A DNA stretch of 64,000 nucleotides from Tenacibaculum pelagium (GTDB lineage: Bacteria; Bacteroidota; Bacteroidia; Flavobacteriales; Flavobacteriaceae), in assembly GCF_014062345.1 (NCBI RefSeq), contig NZ_JACGLS010000003.1, forward strand, positions 186,001 to 250,000, written 5' to 3'. Below the pieces are notes generated by a model. That model had not been told where the DNA came from and did no database searches. It was given only the letters and a program-made list of their open reading frames with translations. How positions within the stretch are numbered: position 1 is the first letter of the stretch; each line of letters begins with the position of its first letter. Positions 1 through 9,297 of this stretch are shown piece by piece. A program made the translations under genes and the position numbers.

Positions 1-16
1 TTTGCAGTTTGCTGAT

Positions 17-24
17 TACATTTG
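17..24 (+). promoter_or_regulatory. Candidate -7 promoter box for tamB
   Basis: TACATTTG matches the Bacteroidetes -7 consensus TAnnTTTG exactly. It predicts transcription starting near base 28, about 20 bases before the best non-AUG start of tamB. The -33 element would fall at or beyond the left window edge, so it cannot be checked. Confidence 0.5.
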
Positions 25-50
25 TTAGTTAGTTTATAAAGGGGAATAGT

Positions 51-3000
51 ATCAAAAAAACAGGTAAAATAATATGGAGAATTGTAAAGTATATACTACT
101 TTTTTTACTCTTGCTTTTTATTTTACTTTCACTACCAGCTGTTCAAACTAGAATAGCGAAGAAAGCAACAACTTTACTTAATAAAGAGTTTAATACTAAT
201 ATTGTTGTTAAAAAAGTTGACCTATCGTGGTTAGGTATTTTGCAACTTAAAGAGATTGAAATTAGAGATCACCATAAAGACACACTTATTTTTGTAAAAA
301 ACTTAAGTACTTCGCTTTTAAATGCTAAAAGAGTTATTGAAAACAGAGTTGATTTAGGAGAAGCTTCTTTGTCAGGAATTCATTTTTATATGAAAACATA
401 TAAAGGCGAAAAAAACGATAATATGTCAATCTTCATAGATAGTTTTGAAGATGGTAAACCAAGAGATAGCTTATCTAATCCGTTTATTTTACGAAGTGAT
501 AAGATTTCATTAGATGATTTAACTTTTAAGTTGTTAGACGAAAATAAAAAAGACCCACTTCAATTTGCGGCTTATAAGGCAGGTGGAGAGCTGAATGATT
601 TTTCAATTATTGGTCCTGATGTATCCCTGAAAATTAGAGGGATGCACTTTACTGAAAATAGGGGAGTAAATGTATCTAATTTATCTACTGATTTCTCTTA
701 CACACTAAAGCAAATGCTTTTTGAGAAAACAACGCTCGAAACAGATAATAAATCTAAAATAATTGGTGATATAAAGCTTACATATAACCGTAAAGATTTA
801 GCCAATTTTAATGATAAAGTTAAGATTAAAGCGAAGTTTGTAAAGAGTGCTCTCGCAGTTAAAGATTTAAGCAAGTTATATAGCGAACTAAGTGGTAATG
901 ATGTATTGTATTTTACTGGAAATATTAACGGAGTACTAAATAACTTTAGTGCTAATGATATAAGATTACATTCTAAAAGAGGAATGAGAATTATTGGTGA
1001 TATGGGATTTGTTAATGCGATAAAAACCAGTAGAGGATTTGTTTTTGATGCTGACTTAGATAACGTAACAGCCAATTACCAACAATTAAAAAGTGTGTTA
1101 CCTAATCTACTAGGTAAAAGTTTGCCTTCAGAATTTCAGCGATTAGGGAATTTTACAATGCAAGGAATTGTAAAAGTTACACCTGAGCAAATGGATGCAA
1201 CGCTGTCTGTTGATTCAGAAATAGGAACTACAATTTCCGACCTTCAACTTACCAATATCGATAATATTGATGAAGCTACTTATATCGGTGAAGTAGAGTT
1301 TAAAGATTTTGATTTAGGCGTATTTACCAACGATCCTATTTTAGGAAAAATCTCATTAAAAGCTGATGTAAACGGTAGCGGTTTTAATGTAGATAATATC
1401 AACACAACAATTATTGGTAAGGTAAGTAGCTTAACATTTAATAAATATGAGTATAAAGAGTTAAATGTAAATGGGCAGTTTCAAAACAAAAAATTTGATG
1501 GTTTATTGAGTGCTAAGGATGACAATTTTAAATTGAAATTTGAAGGGTTAGCAGATTTTTCATCAGCCATAAATAAGTTTGATTTCGTTGCCAATATCGA
1601 CCGAATAGATTTAAAAAAGACTAATCTATTTACTCGTGATAGTATTGCGGAGTTAAAAGGAAATGTAAACTTAAATATCTCAGGAAATACTTTTGATGAT
1701 ATCGTTGGTAAAGCAACATTTAAAAACTTAATATATAAAAATCAAAAGCAGAGCTACGCCTTTAAAAGATTCGAGGTAAACTCATCTGTAAAAGATAGTA
1801 TTAAAACAATTAATGTAGATTCTGAAGATATTGTAAAAGGGCAATTAAAAGGTAAGTTTTCTTTTGATGAGTTGATACCAATTACTCAAAATGCCTTGGG
1901 TAGTGTTTATACTAATTATCAACCGCATAAGGTAGCTCCTAATCAGTTTTTAGATTTCGATTTTACAATTTACAATCAAATAATCGATGTGTTTTTACCA
2001 GAAGTTTCTATAGGAAAGAACACAAAATTAAAAGGACGAATAAATTCAGATAAGAATTCTGTTAAGTTAACATTCTCATCTCCTGAAATTGATGCGTATA
2101 AGAATGTTATTGAGAATATGGTGCTGAGATTAGATAATAAAAACCCACTCTATAATACCCACTTAACAGCAGGTAAGATTAATACAAAATATTATAATAT
2201 TGAAAAACTGAATTTACTAAACCGTACAAAAAATGATACATTGTTTTTTAAATCGGTTTTTAAAGGAGGAAAGAATTATACAGAAACTTATGATCTCGAT
2301 TTTTTCTATACGATAAACGAATTACAAAAATCTGTTGTAGGGATACAGAAATCAACTTTTAACTATAAAGGATTTGATTGGGTCATCAATCCAAAAAGCG
2401 ATTTAAATAATAAAGTTTCTTTTAATTTAAAAGAAGATAATTTTGAGATAAGTCCGTTTGAATTCAAGTCAGGAAATCAAAAAATAGGATTTAAAGGAAT
2501 TGTTAGAGATAGCACTTACAAAGATGTACAAGCTAATTTTGAGAACGTAAAATTAGCGAGTTTTTTACCGCCTGTAGATAGTTTAAAATTGAACGGAAAT
2601 TTAAACGGAATTGTTGATTTTAAACAGGAAGGAAAAAGGTTTGCTCCGAAAGGAAATTTATTAATCGAAAACTTTAAAATAAACGATTTACCTCAAGGTG
2701 ATTTAGCTTTAAATGTATCTGGAGATAACTCATACGAAAAGTTTAAAGTAAATCTTTCTTTAGCAAACGATAGAGCTAAAAATATTTCGGCTGTTGGTGG
2801 AGTTGATTTTTCAAAAGATAGACCTACTGTTGATTTAGATGTCTTTTTAAAAGAATATGAAATTGCAGCATTTAGTCCGTTAGGAGAAGAAGTTTTAAAT
2901 AAACTTAGGGGAAAAGTTACGGGTAATTTTACAGCCAAAGGCTTTTTGAGTAATCCTGATTTTCAAGGAGTTTTAAATTTTGAAGACGCTGGTTTAACTT

Positions 3001-4502
3001 TTCCTTATTTAAACGTTGATTTTAATTTAAAAGGAAACACAAGTGTTGTTTTAAATCGTAATGAATTTCAATTAAATAATATTGTATTAGAAGATACAAA
3101 ATATTTAACTAGAGGAAATTTGTCAGGAAGTATAGCACATCAAAATTTTAAAGACTGGTTTTTAAATCTTAAAATTAATACGAATAATTTACTAGTGTTA
3201 GATACACAAGAAGAAGAAGAGGTACAATATTATGGCACAGGATTTTTAGATGGTATCGCAAAAATAACTGGACAAACAAGTAATCTTTTCATTCGTTTAA
3301 ATGGAAAAACTAATAGAGGAACCAAATTCGTTATTCCTCTTAGTGATGTAAAAACGATTGATAATTATAAATTAATTCGTTTTAAAACAGGAAAGTCTGA
3401 AAATGAAGAAAAGAATAAAAAAACTAAAGATATTAAAGGCTTAGAGCTAGAGATTAATTTAGATGTTACTAAAGATGCAGTTGCTCAAGTGGTAATAGAT
3501 AAAGTTTCTGGAAGTGAATTAAAAGGTAGTGGAGAAGGTAATTTAAGAATTGACATAAATACGCTTGGTAAGTTTAATATGTATGGTAATTTTAAGATTG
3601 ATAACGGATTGTACAATTTTAAATATGCTGGTATAACGAAACCATTTATAGTACAAAAAGGAGGAACTATATCTTGGGATGGAGATCCTTATAATGCCGA
3701 GTTAGATTTAACAGCGATATATAGAACAAAAGCAAATCCTGCACAATTATTAGATAATATCAATTCTAATCGTAAAATTCCTATAGATTTATATACAAAA
3801 ATTACAGGAAGCTTATTCGATTCAAAGCAAGAATTTGATATTAAAATACCTAATGCAAACTCAACTGTAGCATCTGAGTTAGAGTTTATTTTAAACGGAA
3901 ATGATTTGAATACTAAAATGCAGCATTTCTCATTTTTATTAGCATTTGGTACTTTTTATAACCAAGAGACTATCGGTAATAGTGCTGCTTCAGGATTAAC
4001 AGGAACGGCATCTCAAATTGCTTCTAGTATCTTAACCAATATGTTAAACTCTAAAGGAAATAAATTTCAATTAGGATTAGGGTATGTACAAGGTGATAGA
4101 AGTAACGTTGATGATTTAAATTCTGATGATCAGGTAGATGTTTCCTTTTCAACCCAGTTTGGAGATCGAGTTTTAGTAAACGGAAAAGTGGGAGTTCCAG
4201 TAGGAGCAAATACACAAACTAGTGTGGTAGGTGAAGTAAAAGTTGAGGTGTTGTTGAATGAAGAAGGAAATTTAAGAGCAAATGTTTTTAACCGTCAAAA
4301 TGAAATTCAGAATTCAACAGAAGAAGAAGGATACACACAAGGAGTTGGTATATCGTATCAGGTAAACTTTAATAATTTATCTGAGCTAGGTAAAAAAATT
4401 GGACTGAAGAAGAAAAAGAAAAAAGAGGTTAAAAAAGATACTTTAAAGCCTAAAAAGAACAATTTAATTAAGTTTAAAACTAAAGAAGAAAAGAAAGAAT
4501 AA
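51..4502 (+). CDS. tamB: TamB-type translocation/assembly module protein (AsmA-like, DUF490)
   Basis: Very large inner-membrane-anchored, beta-rich protein of the TamB/AsmA-like family. Relatives span the periplasm and are linked to outer-membrane protein insertion and lipid transport. One N-terminal transmembrane helix (about residues 14-33) is followed by over 1,300 residues of repetitive beta-strand sequence. The conserved TamB C-terminal domain covers roughly the last 400 residues, ending in a Lys/Glu-rich tail. The start is uncertain. The frame opens at base 33, the first accepted start is TTG at 111, yet that would cut into the membrane helix. The basic segment IKKTGKIIWRIVKYI directly upstream is a typical anchor beginning, so initiation at ATC 51 or ATA 69/72 looks likelier. 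A -7 box at 17-24 fits this. The family call is firm; the start is not. Confidence 0.9.
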   Translation: MKKTGKIIWRIVKYILLFLLLLFILLSLPAVQTRIAKKATTLLNKEFNTNIVVKKVDLSWLGILQLKEIEIRDHHKDTLIFVKNLSTSLLNAKRVIENRVDLGEASLSGIHFYMKTYKGEKNDNMSIFIDSFEDGKPRDSLSNPFILRSDKISLDDLTFKLLDENKKDPLQFAAYKAGGELNDFSIIGPDVSLKIRGMHFTENRGVNVSNLSTDFSYTLKQMLFEKTTLETDNKSKIIGDIKLTYNRKDLANFNDKVKIKAKFVKSALAVKDLSKLYSELSGNDVLYFTGNINGVLNNFSANDIRLHSKRGMRIIGDMGFVNAIKTSRGFVFDADLDNVTANYQQLKSVLPNLLGKSLPSEFQRLGNFTMQGIVKVTPEQMDATLSVDSEIGTTISDLQLTNIDNIDEATYIGEVEFKDFDLGVFTNDPILGKISLKADVNGSGFNVDNINTTIIGKVSSLTFNKYEYKELNVNGQFQNKKFDGLLSAKDDNFKLKFEGLADFSSAINKFDFVANIDRIDLKKTNLFTRDSIAELKGNVNLNISGNTFDDIVGKATFKNLIYKNQKQSYAFKRFEVNSSVKDSIKTINVDSEDIVKGQLKGKFSFDELIPITQNALGSVYTNYQPHKVAPNQFLDFDFTIYNQIIDVFLPEVSIGKNTKLKGRINSDKNSVKLTFSSPEIDAYKNVIENMVLRLDNKNPLYNTHLTAGKINTKYYNIEKLNLLNRTKNDTLFFKSVFKGGKNYTETYDLDFFYTINELQKSVVGIQKSTFNYKGFDWVINPKSDLNNKVSFNLKEDNFEISPFEFKSGNQKIGFKGIVRDSTYKDVQANFENVKLASFLPPVDSLKLNGNLNGIVDFKQEGKRFAPKGNLLIENFKINDLPQGDLALNVSGDNSYEKFKVNLSLANDRAKNISAVGGVDFSKDRPTVDLDVFLKEYEIAAFSPLGEEVLNKLRGKVTGNFTAKGFLSNPDFQGVLNFEDAGLTFPYLNVDFNLKGNTSVVLNRNEFQLNNIVLEDTKYLTRGNLSGSIAHQNFKDWFLNLKINTNNLLVLDTQEEEEVQYYGTGFLDGIAKITGQTSNLFIRLNGKTNRGTKFVIPLSDVKTIDNYKLIRFKTGKSENEEKNKKTKDIKGLELEINLDVTKDAVAQVVIDKVSGSELKGSGEGNLRIDINTLGKFNMYGNFKIDNGLYNFKYAGITKPFIVQKGGTISWDGDPYNAELDLTAIYRTKANPAQLLDNINSNRKIPIDLYTKITGSLFDSKQEFDIKIPNANSTVASELEFILNGNDLNTKMQHFSFLLAFGTFYNQETIGNSAASGLTGTASQIASSILTNMLNSKGNKFQLGLGYVQGDRSNVDDLNSDDQVDVSFSTQFGDRVLVNGKVGVPVGANTQTSVVGEVKVEVLLNEEGNLRANVFNRQNEIQNSTEEEGYTQGVGISYQVNFNNLSELGKKIGLKKKKKKEVKKDTLKPKKNNLIKFKTKEEKKE

Positions 4503-4512
4503 CCAAACTTAT

Positions 4513-5436
4513 ATGAATAGAACTAATAAAGATTACTTAGTAGTAATGTTAAAAGGAATTGCGATGGGAGCTGCAGATGTTGTTCCTGGAGTTTCAGGAG
4601 GAACAATAGCATTTATTTCAGGAATTTATGAAGAGTTATTGGGTTCAATTAGCAATATAAATTTAGATCTTTTTAAAACGCTTAAAAAAGACGGGTTTAA
4701 AGCTGCTTGGAAACAATTAAACGGTAATTTTTTAGCCTCTCTTTTTGTTGGAATATTTATAAGTATTGTTTCGTTAGCGAAAATGATTAAATGGCTACTA
4801 GAGTATAAGCCAATTTTACTATGGGCTTTCTTTTTTGGTTTAGTATTAGCTAGTATTATTTATATAGTAAAACAGGTAAAAGAGTGGAGTGTGTTAAGTA
4901 TTGGTATAGGTGTTTTAACAGCTGTTTTAGGATACTTAATTACAGTTATTCCATCTGTTAACACTCAAGAGGTTAGTTATTTGTTTTTAGTTTTTTCTGG
5001 GGCAATAGCATCTTGCGCAATGATATTACCAGGTATTTCAGGTTCTTATATATTATTGTTGATTGGAATTTACCCATTGGTAATGACTGCAATATCTGAT
5101 AGAGACGTGAAGGTGATTTCAGCAATTGCAGTAGGAGTTATAATTGGATTAACAACATTCTCTAAACTATTAAAATGGTTATTTACTAATTACAAGAATG
5201 AAATGTTGATTGCATTAACTGGTCTTATGATTGGGTCATTGAATAAAGTATGGCCTTGGAAAAGTGTAATTTCAACGTATACTGATAGGCATGGTGTCGT
5301 AAAACCACTTTTAGAAAAAAGTATTCTGCCTCAAAATTTTAATGGAGACTCACAATTATTGTATGCAAGTTTATTAGCAATTGTTGGATTCAGTTTAATT
5401 TTATTATTAGAAAAATTAGCTGTTAAGAAACACTAG
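4513..5436 (+). CDS. DUF368 family polytopic membrane protein (first of two)
   Basis: Integral membrane protein of the DUF368 family, about eight to ten hydrophobic segments in 307 residues. Two related motifs mark an internal repeat: GAADVVPGVSGGT at residues 19-31 and ILPGISGSY near 170-178, the pseudo-twofold pattern of this family. Some DUF368 proteins (PopT) have been reported to recycle undecaprenyl phosphate across the cytoplasmic membrane; applying that role here is inference. It starts 10 bases after tamB and is followed 32 bases later by a diverged paralog, so all three are probably co-transcribed in an envelope-related operon. Confidence 0.88.
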   Translation: MNRTNKDYLVVMLKGIAMGAADVVPGVSGGTIAFISGIYEELLGSISNINLDLFKTLKKDGFKAAWKQLNGNFLASLFVGIFISIVSLAKMIKWLLEYKPILLWAFFFGLVLASIIYIVKQVKEWSVLSIGIGVLTAVLGYLITVIPSVNTQEVSYLFLVFSGAIASCAMILPGISGSYILLLIGIYPLVMTAISDRDVKVISAIAVGVIIGLTTFSKLLKWLFTNYKNEMLIALTGLMIGSLNKVWPWKSVISTYTDRHGVVKPLLEKSILPQNFNGDSQLLYASLLAIVGFSLILLLEKLAVKKH

Positions 5437-5468
5437 AAATAAGTACCTTAGTCTTCTAATGAAACAGT

Positions 5469-6476
5469 ATGTATAAGCAACGTACACTATTACAAAAAGT
5501 AAATCTTTTTTTAAAAGGGTTGGCTATGGGAGGAGCAAACAAAGTACCCGGAGTTTCTGGAGGTATGGTTGCTTTTGTAATGGGGTTTTACGAAGAACTT
5601 ATTTACACATTTCAAAAAATAAATCTCAAAGCGTTTAAGTTACTTTTTAACGGACGATTTAAAAGTTTTGTTGAATATACCAATCTATCCTTTTTAGCAT
5701 TTGTAATGCTAGGAAGCATGTTTAGTTATTTTAGTGTTTCATTAATTTTAGATTATTTTTTAAAGAATTACGAGCTATATGTTTGGGCGTGGTTTTTCGG
5801 AATGATAATCGGTTCGATTTATTATATCTCTAAGGATTTCGGGGATTGGAAACTTAAAAACATACTCGCTTTAATTATTGGAGCTTCTATAGGGATTGCT
5901 ATTAGTTTTATGACTCCTGCTAAAGAAAACGATAATCTTTGGTTTGTTTTTATTTGTGGAATTATTGGTGTTTCTGGAATGACTTTACCTGGGCTTTCAG
6001 GTTCTTTTATTTTGATTTTATTGGGTAATTATGTGTTGCTTTTAGTTGATAGTGTAAATGTTTTTGGTAGCGTAATAAAAAGTTTGTTTTCAGGAGACTT
6101 CGAAGTATTGAAAGATCAAACTAAAGTACGTTACCTGAAAATCATAGGCGTTTTTACAGCAGGGTCAGCTTTTGGTTTAGTATCAATATCTCATGTGTTA
6201 GGATATGTTTTAAAAAGATGGCATCAAATAGTTACGGCTGTTATTATTGGTTTTATTACAGGATCTTTAGGAATAGTTTGGCCTTGGAAAAAAACAATTT
6301 ATAAAACAGAAGGGACTAATTTTTTATTGGATCAAAACGGAAATAAAGTTGTAGAAAATTATCAACGTTATATTCCAGATTTTTCTTCAACCGAAACATG
6401 GATTTCAATAGGATTTATATGCTCCGGTATCGCTTTAATTTTAATTATTGATTTTTATGGGAAAAGAAAAAAATAA
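5469..6476 (+). CDS. DUF368 family polytopic membrane protein (second of two)
   Basis: Paralog of the preceding gene, 335 residues, with the same two motifs: GGANKVPGVSGGM at residues 21-33 and TLPGLSGSF near 172-180. Apart from these motifs and the SLGIVWPWKK-like region near the C-terminus the two differ clearly, so this is an old duplication and not a recent or assembly copy. It is predicted to sit in the cytoplasmic membrane and belongs to the family in which PopT-type undecaprenyl-phosphate transporters were described. Substrate here is unknown. Its 3' end overlaps aroE by 20 bases, indicating translational coupling. Confidence 0.88.
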   Translation: MYKQRTLLQKVNLFLKGLAMGGANKVPGVSGGMVAFVMGFYEELIYTFQKINLKAFKLLFNGRFKSFVEYTNLSFLAFVMLGSMFSYFSVSLILDYFLKNYELYVWAWFFGMIIGSIYYISKDFGDWKLKNILALIIGASIGIAISFMTPAKENDNLWFVFICGIIGVSGMTLPGLSGSFILILLGNYVLLLVDSVNVFGSVIKSLFSGDFEVLKDQTKVRYLKIIGVFTAGSAFGLVSISHVLGYVLKRWHQIVTAVIIGFITGSLGIVWPWKKTIYKTEGTNFLLDQNGNKVVENYQRYIPDFSSTETWISIGFICSGIALILIIDFYGKRKK

Positions 6477-7215
6477 AGCGCTTTTTGCTTTAGTGGGTAG
6501 AAATATTTCTTACTCGTTTTCTAAAGGATATTTTACGAATAAATTTAAAGAGCTAAATTTTAATACTCATGAGTATATCAATTTAGATATTCAGGATATT
6601 AAAGAGCTTCCTCAAAAAATAAAAGAAAATAAGAAGTCGTTAAAAGGATTAAATGTTACAATTCCTTATAAGCTAGAGGTGTTTAATTATTTAGATAAGA
6701 TTGATAAGAAAGCCCTAAAAGTTGGAGCTGTTAATACAATAAAGATTACTAAAAAAGGACGATTGAAAGGTTTTAATACCGATGTTTATGGTTTTAAAAG
6801 ATCATTAAAGCCCTTATTAAAAAGCAACCATAAAAAGGCGCTGATTTTAGGAACAGGAGGAGCATCTAAAGCAGTAGCATTCGTGCTTGATAAATTAGAA
6901 ATCAAATATAAATTTGTTTCGAGAAATCCAGAAGGTAAAAAACAAATATCATACAAAGAACTAACTCAAAAAAGTATAGCTTCTCATCATTTAATAATTA
7001 ACTGCACACCGTTAGGTACTCATCCAAATATTGATAGTTGCCCGGATATTCCGTATGAATTTTTAACAGAAAATCATTTGTTATACGATTTGATATACAA
7101 CCCATCTGAAACCACTTTTTTAAGAAAAGGAAAAGAAAAAGGGGCAAGTATAAAAAACGGATTAGAAATGTTAGAGCAACAAGCCGAAAAAGCTTGGGAA
7201 ATTTGGAATGAATAA
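6457..7215 (+). CDS. aroE: Shikimate dehydrogenase
   Basis: NADPH-dependent reduction of 3-dehydroshikimate to shikimate in the cytoplasmic pathway to aromatic amino acids. The shikimate-binding motif NISYS (16-20), NVTIPYK with catalytic Lys72, GAVNTI, NTDVYGF with catalytic Asp109, the nucleotide-binding GTGGASKA (from 132) and NCTPLGT are all present. Length 252 residues is usual for bacterial AroE without a fused dehydratase. ATG 6457 is chosen over a TTG nine bases upstream because family members begin just before this conserved ALVGRNISYS segment. It overlaps the end of the DUF368 gene and closes the tamB-led run. Confidence 0.93.
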   Translation: MGKEKNKALFALVGRNISYSFSKGYFTNKFKELNFNTHEYINLDIQDIKELPQKIKENKKSLKGLNVTIPYKLEVFNYLDKIDKKALKVGAVNTIKITKKGRLKGFNTDVYGFKRSLKPLLKSNHKKALILGTGGASKAVAFVLDKLEIKYKFVSRNPEGKKQISYKELTQKSIASHHLIINCTPLGTHPNIDSCPDIPYEFLTENHLLYDLIYNPSETTFLRKGKEKGASIKNGLEMLEQQAEKAWEIWNE

Positions 7216-7305
7216 AAGAGATTATTGCCCTAAAATAAACTTTGGTATTTTATAAGAATCCGTATCTTTATAATCTAAATTAATTGGAACTTAAACATTG
7301 TATAT

Positions 7306-9150
7306 ATGTTAGAAAATAACGAGGAAAAAGTAGAACAACCTATAGTTGAGGAGAATACAGTAGCAAATTCAGAAATAGAAAGTGCTGTAAATGAAGTTGA
7401 GAATGAAGTAGCAAATGAAGCTGAAAAAGCTGAAGAGAAGCATGAAATAAAAATGCTTGACTACGCTTCAATGGAGTTGGATAGTTTGGTTGATGAATTA
7501 AGCAAGTTGTTAAAAGGACATCCTGTTCAACAATTAAAGTCAAATGTAGAAGCACTTAAAAGTGCTTTTAATACAAAATTTGGTGCGTTGTTAGCAGAGA
7601 AAAAAGCAGCTTTTTTAGCAGATGGAGGTAATTCAATCGATTTTCAATTTTCTAGCCCAGTAAAATCAGAATACAATAAGTTATTAGGAGAATATAAATC
7701 TAAGCGAGATGCGTATTATTCTCAGTTAGAAAGTCAATTAAAAGATAATTTAGAGAAACGTAATAATTTAATTGATGAGTTAAAGTCGTTAATTACAAAT
7801 GCGGATCCTAAAACAATGTATAACGATTTTCAAGCAATACAAAAGCGATGGAAATCTATTGGGGCGGTTCCAAAAACAAAATACAATGATACCTGGAAAA
7901 TTTACCACCACCATGTTGAGCGTTTCTACGATTTATTACATTTAAATAAAGATTTTAGAGAACTAGATTTTAAACATAATTTAGAAGAGAAATTAAAGTT
8001 AATTTCTAGAGCAGAAGCTTTAAATGAAGTAGCAGATGTTAATGCAGCATTTAAAGATTTACAGGAATTGCACCGTATGTGGAAAGAAGAAATTGGTCCT
8101 GTAGGTAAAGATCATAGAGAAGAAGTTTGGGGAAAATTTAGTGAAGCAACTAAAAAAATACACGACAAGCGTCACCAGTATTTTAAAGAATTAAAATCGA
8201 AGTATCAAGATATGATTGATGCTAAATTAGAAGTTGTTGCAGAAATTAATGCGTACGATACATCTAATAATAAAACACATAACGATTGGCAAAAAAGTAT
8301 TGTAGCTATAGAAGCAATGCGAAAAAAATATTTCGATATTGGTAAGCTTCCATATAGTAAAAGCGAATCGGTGTGGCAACAATTTAAAGCAGCTACCAAA
8401 AAATTTAATACTGCTAAAAATACTTTTTATAAGTTTGAAAAAAGTGCTCAGAATGACAACTTAAAAAAGAAAATGGCATTGGTTGAGTTGGCAGAAAGTA
8501 TTAAAGATAGCGATGATTGGAACGAGGCTACCAATACCATGAAGCGTATTCAGGCTGATTGGAAGAAAATAGGACACGTGCCAAGAAAATTTTCTGATGA
8601 TATCTGGAAGCGTTTTAAAAATGCTTGTAATTTTTATTTTGATAGATTACATGCTCAGAAAAACGAGCAAAATAAAGAGCAATTAGCTGTTGTTGAAGCG
8701 AAGAAAGAATACATCGAGCAAATTAAAGCTAGCGAAAGTTTTACTTTAGATAATGTTAAAGAGGCTATTTTAAAGTGGAGAGAATTAGGATCTTTACCTA
8801 GAAATGCACGTCATTTAGATGAGAAATTTAACAAAGCAATTGATGCTCATTTAGGTGGATTAAACATGAGTAGAGCAGACATTGAAATGATGAAGTTTAA
8901 AAATGTTGTGGATACTTATTTAGCGCAAGAAGACTATAGAAAGTTAGATGGAGAACAATATTTTATCCGCAAAAGAATAGACGAAACTGTTCGTGAAATG
9001 CAACAATTAGAAAATAACTTAAGTTTTATTTCTAACGCAACAGCAGATAATCCTCTAGTACAGAACGTACGTAAAGGAATTCAAGAGTTTAAAGACCAAT
9101 TAGATGTTTGGCAAGCGAAACTAGAATATGTAAAGAAATTAGATCATTAA
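7306..9150 (+). CDS. DUF349 repeat protein
   Basis: Cytoplasmic, highly charged, mostly helical protein of 614 residues. After an acidic Glu-rich N-terminus (1-50) it carries four to five DUF349 repeats, recognisable by Trp/Lys-rich cores such as RWKSIGAVPK, DWKKIGHVPRKF and WRELGSLPRN at about 75-residue spacing. There is no signal peptide or membrane helix. The family is widespread in Bacteroidetes and has no established biochemical role known to me. The 90-base gap after aroE contains TATCTTTA (7263-7270), one base off the -7 consensus, so it may have its own promoter. A strong terminator follows. Confidence 0.85.
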   Translation: MLENNEEKVEQPIVEENTVANSEIESAVNEVENEVANEAEKAEEKHEIKMLDYASMELDSLVDELSKLLKGHPVQQLKSNVEALKSAFNTKFGALLAEKKAAFLADGGNSIDFQFSSPVKSEYNKLLGEYKSKRDAYYSQLESQLKDNLEKRNNLIDELKSLITNADPKTMYNDFQAIQKRWKSIGAVPKTKYNDTWKIYHHHVERFYDLLHLNKDFRELDFKHNLEEKLKLISRAEALNEVADVNAAFKDLQELHRMWKEEIGPVGKDHREEVWGKFSEATKKIHDKRHQYFKELKSKYQDMIDAKLEVVAEINAYDTSNNKTHNDWQKSIVAIEAMRKKYFDIGKLPYSKSESVWQQFKAATKKFNTAKNTFYKFEKSAQNDNLKKKMALVELAESIKDSDDWNEATNTMKRIQADWKKIGHVPRKFSDDIWKRFKNACNFYFDRLHAQKNEQNKEQLAVVEAKKEYIEQIKASESFTLDNVKEAILKWRELGSLPRNARHLDEKFNKAIDAHLGGLNMSRADIEMMKFKNVVDTYLAQEDYRKLDGEQYFIRKRIDETVREMQQLENNLSFISNATADNPLVQNVRKGIQEFKDQLDVWQAKLEYVKKLDH

Positions 9151-9170
9151 TAAAATTTAATAAACGACAA

Positions 9171-9215
9171 AATAAGCCTCTTGATTATATAATGTCAGGA
9201 GGCTTATTGTTTTTT
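9171..9215 (+). terminator. Rho-independent terminator after the DUF349 gene
   Basis: Perfect 10-bp inverted repeat AATAAGCCTC / GAGGCTTATT (9171-9180 and 9199-9208) around an 18-base loop, followed by a T tract. It lies 20 bases after the DUF349 stop codon. Confidence 0.8.
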
Positions 9216-9297
9216 CTTCCCTTATGCTTGTTATTACTAAGGGAATTTCAAGTATTAGAGAAGTAAATGTTTAAAAGTTATTTACTGTTCAGAAACT

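Noticed and set aside
4513-6476. Assembly duplication of the DUF368 gene
   Set aside because: The two copies differ throughout except for motifs, so they are true paralogs.
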